From: Linnemannia schmuckeri
Taxonomy: Eukaryota; Mortierellomycota; Mortierellomycetes; Mortierellales; Mortierellaceae
Assembly: GCA_029449235.1 (NCBI GenBank)
Contig: JANATG010000008.1
Span: 2,542,001 to 2,606,000 of the forward strand
Reading direction: 5' to 3'
DNA length: 64,000 nucleotides
In this document: positions 1 to 9,712 of the stretch, piece after piece
How the letters are laid out: every line of letters starts with the position of its first letter
Numbering within the stretch: position 1 is the stretch's first letter
The notes under the pieces: model-generated
The model's input: the letters and a program-made list of their open reading frames with translations, nothing else
What the model was told of the DNA's origin: nothing
Databases searched by the model: none
Translations under genes and position numbers: made by a program

Positions 1-1
1 G

Positions 2-2344
2 TTCCTGGCCGAGCGCGTTCACTCGTACCCCCATTTCAAACGGCATCTCCATTCCATCCTCGAGCAATCTAAGACTGACGATAAGGCGGGCATGGCGGCA
101 GCGAATGCCATTACCATCTTGGTCAGGGCTGGTATTCGCTTCAATGGCGAGGACCTGCAAAGCATCCGGATCCCGGGAGCTGATGTGTCTAATGGTCAGT
201 TCGACACCGCACAGCTTCAGGGGGCCGATTTGAATGGAGTCAACTTCACCAAGAGCTGGATTCGACAGGCAGATTTCACGGGTGCACAGATGCAAGGAGT
301 TCAGTTTGGAGAATTGCCTTATTTGAATATGCCAGAACAGGTGTGTTCATGCGCATTTTCACCCGATGGCAAAGCATTTGCCGTCGGCCTTGATCGTGGA
401 GACATCACTTTATACAACACAGCAACCTGGACCAAGATCTGCCCTTTTCAAGGCCATCGAAGGTCTGTCTGCAGCCTTGCTTTTTCACCATGCAGTCGCC
501 AGCTTCTTTCTGCTAGTGAAGATTGCACAATACGGTTGTGGGACAAACAAACGGGACAATCCCTGTTGGTTTTGGAAGGACACAGTGGTGAAGTGACTGC
601 AGCAGCCTTTTCACCTTTAGGAAAGCAGATCGCATCGGGGAGTCGCGACAAGACCATTAGGCTGTGGAACGTTCAGTGCAGCCCTGCTACTTTCATTTCG
701 ATCAAAGTCGACAGTGACGTGTCCAGTGTTATATACTCGCCTGACGGGTTGCATGTCGCATCTTCCAGCGGAGATATGACTATACGGGTATTCGACACTC
801 ATACGTGCCTACCAGTATTGACTCTGAGCGAGTGGTCAGCACCGACTCCGAGGAGCTCGTTGTGGGATATTTGGTGTAGCGTGTCGGGTATTGTTTGCAT
901 CGCTTATTCACCCAATGGTGAGCGCATAGTTTCCGGAGATAGAGGAGGCGAGCTGCAGCTTTGGAATGTCATGGACGGTCAGCCAGAGTCCAAATGGAAG
1001 GGACATGCCGAAGATATTACGAACCTCGTTTTTTCACCAAACGGCCATTGGATCGCCTCAACCAGTTGTGACAATACTATCAAGCTATGGAATGCACATA
1101 CAGGAGCCCCTGTGTCTACCTTCTCAGGTCATACCAGCTCTGTTTCAAGCTTGGCGTTCTCTCCGGACAGTCCACTGTTGGCGTCGAGCAGTCTGGACAA
1201 GACTGTGCGGATTTGGCAGATGAGTTCAACGGAAGGAGTAGCACATTATTCCTCGGGTGCAATCAACCCGGTCTCAAATATTGTATACTCTTCAAACGGT
1301 CGATTCCTCCTCACTGTAACTAAGGATAGGCATGCCTGCCAATATGATGCAGCCACTGGTGCACCCGGTCTACCTTTCTTTGTCGGTTACGTACATTGCA
1401 TAGCATATTCCGTAGTTGAGTCTCGATTCGCCACAGCTTCCGGCTACGATGTCACGATCTGGAATGCAGAAACGGGTCTGGTTGACTTTGTTTTGACTGG
1501 TCACACAGAGGAGGTGAAAACTATTGCATTCTCTCGTTGCGGCAGATGGATTGCTACTGGCAGCGAGGATGCAACCATACGATTGTGGGATGTTCGTTCA
1601 CGAACACATGTCAGGACTCTTTCTGGCCACACTGACTGGATTTCAAGTCTCGCCATGTCGGCGAACAAAGGTTGCATCATTTCCGGGAGCATCGATGGAA
1701 GCATTCGAGCATGGAACGTGAACACTGGCGTGTCGAGAGTGTGTATCAGCGAAGAGCATGAGGTCTTGGCTTCGATTCCATATACGGATGAGACCTTGGA
1801 AGACAGTGATGAGGCCAGAATAGCATTCATCATGGATATGAAATATTCACCTAGTACACGCCAGATCGCCTCCACGCACGGACACAAGAAAGTGCTACTA
1901 TGGGACGAGGAAACTGACGAATTTCAGCATACCTTGGAGCATGACTTTAACATTATCTGCTTTGAATATTCATCCTGCGGTCAGTGGATCACAACCAGCA
2001 GCAGTGATGATTCCGTTTGGCTTTGGAATTGCGTGGCAGAGGAAGGGGTGCAGAAGTGGAAGTGTGTCTCGAAAATCACTTGTTTCTTCAGCCGCGTTCA
2101 AGATATCGCTTGGAGACCCGGCACCTTGGAGTTCGCCACTGCTTGCCAGGATAGTTCCCTTCGAGTGTGGAGAGTGCAGACCAGATCGAGTAACGTATCG
2201 GTGCAGTTGGTTTGGAGTGCAGGACCTACTGCTCTCGTCGCCATAGGAGCAGCGATAGCCGATACCGTTGACCTCAGTCAAGACAACAAACGATTACTTT
2301 TACAACAAGGAGCCATCGACGGGTTACCACTGGCGGGCACGTAA
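2..2344 (+). CDS. NLR-like protein, pentapeptide + WD40 repeats (5' partial)
   Basis: The frame is open from base 2, so the gene enters from the left and the ATG at 92 is internal. The first residues (FLAERVHSYPHFKRHLHS) align with FLSERVHSNPEFERHLHD of the complete gene at 48682-52500, which carries a NACHT NTPase upstream of this point. What is visible is the tail of the NACHT region, a short pentapeptide stretch (GADLNGVNF, QADFTGAQM), then WD40 repeats to the end with many FSP-(D/N)G and LW(D/N) signatures. By family logic this is the sensor half of a STAND/NLR-like signalling ATPase, with the WD40 propeller probably binding the ligand. No intron or internal stop is seen. A copy of the dispersed repeat lies about 90 bp after the stop. 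Family assignment is firm; the biological role is inferred. Confidence 0.9.
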   Translation, partial: FLAERVHSYPHFKRHLHSILEQSKTDDKAGMAAANAITILVRAGIRFNGEDLQSIRIPGADVSNGQFDTAQLQGADLNGVNFTKSWIRQADFTGAQMQGVQFGELPYLNMPEQVCSCAFSPDGKAFAVGLDRGDITLYNTATWTKICPFQGHRRSVCSLAFSPCSRQLLSASEDCTIRLWDKQTGQSLLVLEGHSGEVTAAAFSPLGKQIASGSRDKTIRLWNVQCSPATFISIKVDSDVSSVIYSPDGLHVASSSGDMTIRVFDTHTCLPVLTLSEWSAPTPRSSLWDIWCSVSGIVCIAYSPNGERIVSGDRGGELQLWNVMDGQPESKWKGHAEDITNLVFSPNGHWIASTSCDNTIKLWNAHTGAPVSTFSGHTSSVSSLAFSPDSPLLASSSLDKTVRIWQMSSTEGVAHYSSGAINPVSNIVYSSNGRFLLTVTKDRHACQYDAATGAPGLPFFVGYVHCIAYSVVESRFATASGYDVTIWNAETGLVDFVLTGHTEEVKTIAFSRCGRWIATGSEDATIRLWDVRSRTHVRTLSGHTDWISSLAMSANKGCIISGSIDGSIRAWNVNTGVSRVCISEEHEVLASIPYTDETLEDSDEARIAFIMDMKYSPSTRQIASTHGHKKVLLWDEETDEFQHTLEHDFNIICFEYSSCGQWITTSSSDDSVWLWNCVAEEGVQKWKCVSKITCFFSRVQDIAWRPGTLEFATACQDSSLRVWRVQTRSSNVSVQLVWSAGPTALVAIGAAIADTVDLSQDNKRLLLQQGAIDGLPLAGT

Positions 2345-2433
2345 AAAACCAAAGTAGAGATAGAACGAAGGGTCGAAATTTTCAGAATAATATTTTGTTT
2401 ATAAAAAAGTATCTTAAATGATGGTAACTGTAA

Positions 2434-2535
2434 TCTTTCTGTCGAGAATCTGAACATCATAAACCAAAATACGATGCACGCTTGAGCCAACAACAGGCCG
2501 ATTAGTCATCAGTAAGAGAGATGAACATGGGTCAG
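2434..2535 (+). repeat. Dispersed repeat copy R1 (diverged)
   Basis: This non-coding segment is homologous by eye to 29926-30030, 48005-48112 and 52630-52745. Shared landmarks in order are TCTTTCT, GAATCTGAA, CACGC, GAGCCAAC, a GAT/ATCAG core, and GA-GAACAT. It is the most diverged copy: the inner palindrome and the right GGTTGGTGG arm are eroded. It begins about 90 bp after the stop of the WD40 gene. The rest of 2345-2694 shows nothing else. Confidence 0.6.
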
Positions 2536-2694
2536 CGCAAGGTCGTATTGAATGAAAAAAAAGGAGAATGAGCCAAAAAGCATTTTTGAAGGCAGCGAAT
2601 ATTCAGGCTCAGTCAAACGGCGAGCTGTTATACGACAGAGAGTATCAGCAGAAACCGAGCTGCACTCAATCTTCCACCCGTCTAGCATCCATTG

Positions 2695-4695
2695 CTATCG
2701 GTAGCCCCACATCGTGAACACTGCAAACGTGCCCGAGATCTCGATCAACTGAAGCTTGAGAAGAGATACCACTTGCCCAAATCCTGAAGCCCACGAAAAG
2801 TTGAAGCCTCGCAAGATCAAGTCGCGTTCGCAGCTCAATGTGGGTTCCATGAGGGTCGCAGTAGCACAGCAGGCGTCAGGGTTTCTACCGGGCCCAAACT
2901 TGATCTCGAGAAGACTCTTATGTCGCGCTAGTTTCGCATGGACCAACTTCTGGATCGAGTATGAGTTCTCCAGTTGCTCCAGGGCCATCTCCTCAGTGAG
3001 AGTCTTGGGTATAGATCGACCTTCTCGACGCAAGATGCTCAATCCTGCCTAGTTCGAAGAGCTCAGAAGGTCTGAGGCTAGGATATTGATATCTAGCTTC
3101 CCAAGTGCCATATAAATCCACTCAAGTCCATCAATCAGATCCTCTAGCATGACAACATGGCCGTATCTTAAGCACTCTTTGGGTCGTGAACAAGCCGCCA
3201 AGAACAAGCACAACTCTTGAGAGTATTTCTCCTTGAGCTCAAACCGCGCGTGCTCGAGTTCACCACACGTTGTAGTAATAGCCACCAAGACTTTGGTGGT
3301 GATACCACCCAGATCCAGTCTGATAACAAAGTGGAACCAGAGCGCCAAAGAGTTAGCAGCGAACTGAGTACACCCAGGACAGATGATCATCGTCAGAGGG
3401 AACGGCATAAACTCATAACCGGGATCGTCCTCTTCCGAAATCTCCGGGCCCACCATCAGCCACGCGCCCAGAACCTCCAGTCGATCCAAAGCCGAAAAGG
3501 GCTGTAGAGTTCTCTGAATCTAGTAAACTGACGAGAGACAGAAGGCGGCGCACTTGAGATATCGAACTTTCGGAAATCGAACGATGGCCGTCAAGATCAA
3601 CGACACGTTGCGGACTGAAAGCGTCTTAAGCCACGGGCGCTCCAGCATACTCCAATGTGTATAACCGATGCCCAGTTATTCCCTCCATCGCAGCCGCAGC
3701 CCTTGTCATGTGCGGTACTTCTGACCGATAGAGAACGAAGCACAGGAAAAACAACCAAGATCGCGCGCAGTTGGCTCGTAGTAATCGTGTAGTCGAAGGT
3801 TAGAGTCAAAAGGTTTAGGTGAGATGGAAACAAAGCCTCTGGTCCAAAGTCGGTCATGATCCGACGCATCGATAAGCACAGGAGCATCGGGAACGCAATG
3901 ACGATCGAGCACAACTGGGAAGCGGTGGTTGGTTACTTAAAAATGAGACTCTGAAAGCGTTGGTGCGTTGTGATGGTATCAGCTTGGATGCAACCAACGA
4001 TCTTTGAATGAACAAAAGACTCAAAGTTAGGAACAGATTGGAAAGAACTTGAAGGAGAAAGTCATCCCAGGGCTATCCGATCTCCAAATGTCGAATCTTA
4101 ATCCTCTAAAAAACATTGATAAGGAATGACTCTCCTGCTGGTATCAGTGGCACATCTCGCCAGTCCATGTGCTCTCTGGAGGAGGTGTTGTTGAATGTCA
4201 AACAGTGAAGTCCGGGGTTCTTGAGCACGAGTCGCCAAATAGTCAAAGACTTGTACGTTCGGTTCAGATGCCCACAACTCTCCAAGTTGGTCTCCAAAAG
4301 CATCTCGGCGATGTGTTCGCTCCAAAGCTTGTCACTGCAATCACAGCAAGGTAGTTGATCGGGTCATCACCCAGACGGGAGGGGCTGGCAAAAGTATAAC
4401 GTGGTGCAGAGACTGTTGATGTTTGCTTTGAGTACGACTCTCAAAAGGACGTCCTTGTGAGCCTCGAGATGCTGGATCCATGTCCTGTGCTTGAAGAGCA
4501 GACCAGGTAGGGCTTTGAGTGGGGCCGAGCGTAGAATGGATTGTCAAGGCTCAGTTGCAGTGTAGATTTCACTCCAGAGGCATGAGGTGAAGATATCTCT
4601 CCACTCACGGCAGACGAGGACACAGGTGAGTCGAGACATGGAGTCGAGGTATCGGCCGACGTGAAAAAGGATCTCTGATAAGAGAACTATGATAG
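2695..4695 (-). pseudogene. F-box/LRR-like gene, decayed copy
   Basis: Pieces of one protein lie in order on the minus strand but in several frames. An F-box-like start sits near 4690-4560 (LSEILFHVGRYLD, then CREWRDIFTSCLWSEIYT) and hits a stop. IWRLVLKNPGL lies near 4240; HLNLLTLTFDYTITTSQLRA near 3830; a segment at 3489-3049 ends in a stop; and 3042-2695 (LARHKSLLEIKFGPG) continues in that same frame. Each piece matches the neighbour at 5179-7132 collinearly. The initiating Met is missing, because the codons before LSEIL contain no ATG. F-box proteins normally recruit substrates to SCF ubiquitin ligases; this copy cannot encode an intact product. I see at least two frame changes and two in-frame stops. 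Confidence 0.8.
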
Positions 4696-5178
4696 TGTTA
4701 TTGTTTGCTGCGGTAGGTGATGGGTGCTAAGCGAGTATATATGTACTAAAGAGAGCGAAAGAGGGAAGGATGCGCAAGTGCAAGGGGAGGGAGAAGGTGG
4801 CAAAAGACAAAGGAAAGGAGCAAAGAGCTAAAAACAAATGCAAGCAAGCGGCCTCTTTTACGGTTACCCAATCAGCAGTCATATCCATTGACGCCATCAA
4901 ACAATGGGACTACACAATTCGCTCACCTTTCTGGCTTTGTGTTCAGCCTCATCCTCTTTTGACACTACCACTATTCACTTCTTTTACTCATCTAAACACC
5001 ATCGACAGCACCCTTTCCAGTAGCAGTAACAACAATAGCAACAAGCCAAACCCTACCCTAACTTCAGAATACACACAACACACAACACAAAATAAAAATA
5101 AAGACTCGACAAGATCGATGCGGAGTTAATTATTTCGTACAAGCTATCTGTTCCTCCTTCGCTCCAGCTGAGCACCGC
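4696..5178. other. Intergenic, promoter-like low-complexity sequence
   Basis: This sits between the two F-box-like pseudogenes. It contains a purine-rich stretch (4770-4850) and an AC-rich, 5'UTR-like run (4980-5100). The 119-codon open frame on the plus strand is compositionally biased and has no recognisable domain, so I do not call it. Confidence 0.5.
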
Positions 5179-7132
5179 TCAACTACATCGAAACAAAATG
5201 ATACGATCAAGATCATTCATCATATCCACTTCTGTACTTGCTCGCCAACCAAAGTCCCGCATCCACTTCTGTCCCTGGGTCTGAACAGAATGCACCGCCG
5301 AAGCCCCACATATCTCCATCCTCTCCAACCGCGGAAGAGCTGCCACCTCGCCAAACCCCGCCTCTAGAGAAAACTCGAGCCCTGTAAACGTGTCGAAGTC
5401 TCGACCTGATGACCATGGGCAGTGGTACCAGGGCATGGAGGCCTCTTCTGATCCAAATTTGAGTTCTATGAGGGATTTATGGCGTGCTAGGGCTGTGAAG
5501 ACTTGACGGCGGATCGCGTAGGAGGCTTTTTGGTTTTCGGAGACCTTTGTCGTGTCTAGTACTGTGCCGGGTGATGATGTTTCGATAGGGAGGGAGGGAG
5601 GAGTGGAATATGTCAAGTCGTGGAAGTCCTTGTACCTCGATATCCAGTTTCTCGAGCCCCACGCATGCCCATTCAGGTCGGGTGATGAGATCCTCGGCCG
5701 CGATGATGTGCCCGTCTCCGAGACATTCCTTGAGGCGAGAGCAGGATGCAAAGAACTGGCACAGCCCGTCTGGATATGGAGCCTCGAGGCTGAACCGTGC
5801 GTACTCAAGTGCTTTGCAGGTCGTCGTGATGGCGACCAAGACTGCGACATTTATGATCCTGACATCTAGTTTAACTAGGAATGGTAGTCGCGTGATTAAG
5901 GAGTCTGCGGTGAAGCATTCGCCGTTGGAGTCGGAGTTGATTAGTGCCTTGAGAGGGTGTGGTTCCTTCTTGGGGCCCAGGTCAAAGTCGATCGTCGAGA
6001 GTTGTGAAAGCGCTCCTTCTATCAGATGCTGCCGCTGCTCGAGGGAGAACTCGAGTCGATTCAGTATTGGGCAAAAATTCAAAGTCTTCTGAATCACATC
6101 GATCGAGGGGAATGTCTTGGCGGTGCAAGTGAGTGTCTGGATCTGGGAGAGTCAGACGCTCGCTTTCTCGATAAGGGACAAATCACAGATGTCGAGAGAC
6201 TGAAGGGACCCATGTTCCTCTATCCTCTGCAGCAAATAGTTGAAATCCTGATGCGTTGCATTTGTATTACTTTCCCATCCGTGATTGTATAGGCTGTCTT
6301 TTCTCGATACCGAAAGAGACTGAAGCCTAGGGAAGGCGAATAAGACCGCTCGCATTTGGTCCGCAGTGATTTGGTTCTCGAACGTAAGCACTCGCAAGTT
6401 CAGATGGCACGATGGCAGCAGAGAACTTGGCCTAAAATCAACCTTACGCCCCACATGAACAAACGACTCGAGGTTCAGGAAAAACCTCGCAAGTTCACAA
6501 AGCAGCATATCCCCACACTCCCACCCAATCTCCAGGTGACTCACTGCCAAAAGGTACCTTGACAGCGCCAAGACCAAGAACGACTCTGCAGACTCCACAG
6601 GGTCGTCGAAAATGGTATACCCGGAATGATCGGTCGTGTTCAGTAATTCCAGTTTTCGTAAACCTGGATTCGTGAGGACGAGCCGCCAAAGGGTTAGGGT
6701 GTCATAAAAGACATTCTCACCATCCTTGCTCCGGATGTGGTTGTCCCATTTCTCATCGTTGGTGAGCAGGTTCAGGAACATGGGCACGTCGACGCTGAGA
6801 AAGTCCGGATTTGAAAACGTATTGTGGCGGGTGTACACCCTCAGCGAATAAAGATCTCTTAGGTTTGCGTAAAGTACGATGTTGAGCGACTCAACATCGT
6901 GGATAGTTAGATCCCGAACCCGTCGCCGATGTGCGGACAGTAGGTCTGGTACTGCGGCAGGTGAGGCAGAGCGGAAGATAGACTTCCAGGGCTGGGCACC
7001 GGTGTCGATCTCGCTCCAGAGATAGGGGGTGAAGACTTGTCTCCATTCGTGGCAGGCGGCAGTGTAGACGTGGTGCGACGCAGGGTCGAGGTAGAGACCG
7101 ATTTGGGATAGGATTTCTGTTGGGAAGTTCAT
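5179..7132 (-). pseudogene. F-box/LRR-like gene, two inactivating lesions
   Basis: The ATG at 7132 opens an F-box-like N-terminus (MNFPTEILSQIGLYLD, then HEWRQVFTPYLWSEID) followed by leucine-rich, LRR-like sequence to 6152. There the frame meets TGA, but the same frame continues directly (LSQIQTLTCTAKTFPSID) to about 5600. At a GGGA repeat tract (5586-5602) the homologous sequence moves to another frame, which runs to the stop at 5179 (LARHKSLIELKFGSEEA). Without the two lesions the gene would encode roughly 640 residues, similar to zygomycete F-box proteins. No GT-AG intron fits the TGA. It is probably a recent pseudogene or a strain-specific null, though assembly error at either site is possible. 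It is paralogous to 2695-4695. Confidence 0.75.
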
Positions 7133-7867
7133 GACCTGTGGAGAAGGCTAGGTCAAAGGAGTGAGGACGGGAGGCGAATTCTGAGTTTCGAATGGCAATA
7201 AAATGAAAGTGGCGGTGCGGGAGTAAATAGTGGCGAAGTGGAGAGAGCGAAAGAATAGGTGAGGAGAAGTATGTGTGTAAAGAGTAAAGAGTGGGGCGCA
7301 ACATTGATGAAAAAGAATACGCCCGGAACGACACACAAATCGAGGTTGACGGTGGTCATGCGCACGTACAGACAGAGCGAGCAACTGTCTCCACTCTAAT
7401 AGGGTGGATTTGGGAAGATCAAAGAGAAGCGAAAGAAATTCCCAAGTCTGAGGCCAATACTGCATAAAATCGATTGCACCTGCAGGGGTACACAGATAAG
7501 ATAGGGGTCAAGCGAGGGGCAGATATAAGCACATGGCATGTAAGAGTAACACAGTCAATTGAAGGGGCGTGCGAGCAAACAATGCTTGTTATTATTGTTA
7601 TTTTATATAGGGGTAGGTGGTTGGTATGGTATGTGAGAACTCATGGTATGGTGCTCCTTGTTCGTCTATCGTCTCATTGTCCTATTCTCCATCATCATTG
7701 CCTTCCTGCCTTGTATCCATCTGTGTGTATGTGAATCATCAAGCAGATCACTCGACGATGCCAAAGTAGATGATCACAAGGTCCTCCGAGCCAGTGTTCC
7801 TAATTCATCGGAGACGAATGCATTAGTTTCTATTTTATCCTCTTTTAACTCCTTCGTTGCATCGTCA
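7133..7867. other. Intergenic, no gene seen
   Basis: This is upstream sequence of the F-box-like gene and the 3' flank of the cupin gene. Open frames here are short, overlapping and compositionally biased, and none has a domain signature. Confidence 0.5.
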
Positions 7868-8373
7868 TCAACTTTCCTCTAGATTCATTGCATCGTACCT
7901 AATCTCATGCTTCTCACCGGGGTAAACGGTGACGGTAACTCCGGCCTTGACCTCGAATGTCTTATTGTCCACCTCCATTTCACCAGTGCCGGCCTGAAAG
8001 TGGAATGCTAGTTTTGGCAACACAGTAGTAAGGACCACAAACAAGAGAAAGAAACCGTCAGAATAACAATTTGGGGGAACAGTGCACGCTTTGTGCTTTT
8101 GCTTCTTCCTTTCCCCCTCTCCGTCCTCTCTATCGATTACTTTCAACGACCCCTTCCTTCCCTTTCTTCTCTCCAGGCATCAATTGCCAATGACTTACTC
8201 TCGGTCATGTCATTATGGAAGTGCTCGGTGGCCTGCTCTCCAGGCTTCAGAGTAGCAACAGCCAGCTGGGTGACATGGGGCACCTCTCCGTTCTTGAGCA
8301 GCACCTTTTTCTCGACGGTCGAGTCGTGTGAGATGTATGCCACAGGCAGCGAGTCCAGAATTGTTGCCTTCAT
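7868..8373 (-). CDS. Small single-domain cupin protein
   Basis: Two exons, 8373-8199 and 8007-7868, give 104 residues. The 191-bp intron has GTAAGT and CTAG ends and a split Thr codon. Cupin motif 1 is textbook once spliced: Gly45, five residues, His51-x-His53, four residues, Glu58, six residues, Gly65. Motif 2 contains YPGEKHEIRY. The His/His/Glu set would normally bind one metal ion; the substrate is unknown. Length and layout match the small cupin_2 proteins often annotated only as cupin domain-containing. The intron cuts motif 1 immediately after the Glu. A TATA-like decamer lies 96 bp upstream of the start. There is no signal peptide, so the protein is probably cytosolic. Confidence 0.88.
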
Positions 8374-9712
8374 TGTTGTATGTATTTATGTGTGTTGCTG
8401 AAGGGGAAGTGAAGTGAGGAGCGTGTATTCGACAATAGATGAAGGAGAAAAGTGAGAAGGATCTTATGTTTTTATATATTTCGGAGGTTGATTGAGAGAG
8501 CGATGCTCTTTGATTAGAGATGTAACCCTATTAAGGTGAGGTTTGTCCGAACAAGGCTAATAACACGCACCATACCCATGGAACGTGAGCTCACACATAT
8601 ACCAACTTCGCAACTGACAATGTTCACAGCTCATCATCCTTCTATCAACTGAACGGCGTCCTTCTCAGTCTGCGCAAGAAGTGCGAAGTGCAGACGTCAG
8701 TTAGGACCAAGTTGCACACAAACAGATAATGAATGGAGCATCTTATCACCCAGCAGGAACCACAAAGGTTTTCCCCTGTTGTGACTACTCACCCTAACCA
8801 AAAGACAAAAAAAAAAAATAAAAAATAAAAAATAAAAAAAGAGGCGGATCTACGAGAGCATTTTGCCCCACTCTGTCCTACCGTTTCCCTCTCCGCTCAT
8901 CGAAGTCCCTAGAACATAGAAAGTACAATAATCCAAAAGAAACACTCCTACCCTGCGCACCAGCACAGTTGATAACTCAAATACAAATACGCATACAGAC
9001 CCGTAAACCTGGCGCCCCCACTGCCTTACCCTACCCGCCTCCTTTCTCGCTTCGACAGATCGTGAGTCATTATGGGCAGGTGCTCCTCCTATGGCTGGAC
9101 TTGCCATGAAAAAAGGAGGTTACTTAATTTGAAAATGCAAAATATACGCCTCCATTTCTCAGGCCGTGTAGAGCTAAGAGGGGGGGGGGGGGGTTCCATT
9201 GAATACACAACATAATGCAACACTCTCAATGCGTCCTTCAGTGTTCGATCGATGACAAGGATATGTCAATGGCAGCAAGTGCTCAGCTTTAGCAACAAAG
9301 CCAGAAACAGAGATAACTCCTTTGTGCCCTTGCTCGCGTGGGATTGTCGCGGTAAATCTGAAGTGGTTCAATTGCATGGTGTATTGGACAGAAGGAAGGA
9401 AAGAATAAGGTCGTGGAGATGAGTTGTTGTTTGGGCCGGGGTGAACTGGTACACAACGATTTTTTTTTCCCTTCATTCTTCTTTTTAGTGCGATCACTGC
9501 GGCGCATCCTGACTCGCGCTTAAAAAGAACCAACAAGAGGGCCGTTTTACCCACTTTACCCACCCACAAAAAATCATTATTGTCACACCTTTCTTGGAGA
9601 ACAGACTACCCTCTCTCTCCCTTCTACTTTCTTACTTTCCTCTTCCACGCTCTCAATTGCACGCACAAACATTCATTCACAACAAGACAACAACAAACCA
9701 TCACCGACAACC
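8374..9712. other. Intergenic, divergent promoter region
   Basis: This lies between the divergently transcribed cupin (-) and GTPase (+) genes. It holds A/T-rich tracts (8808-8840), a G homopolymer at 9181-9192, and a C/T-rich leader (9595-9650) typical of the 5'UTR of the downstream gene. No coding signal is seen. Confidence 0.5.
8469..8478 (-). promoter_or_regulatory. TATA box of the cupin gene
   Basis: TATATAAAAA on the minus strand, 96 bp upstream of the cupin ATG. It resembles the TATATAAAAG decamers at 14019 and 30789. Confidence 0.5.

Noticed and set aside
4770..5129. 119-codon plus-strand frame
   Set aside because: Low-complexity Lys then Asn/Thr/Ser-rich sequence between two pseudogenes; no splice or domain support.
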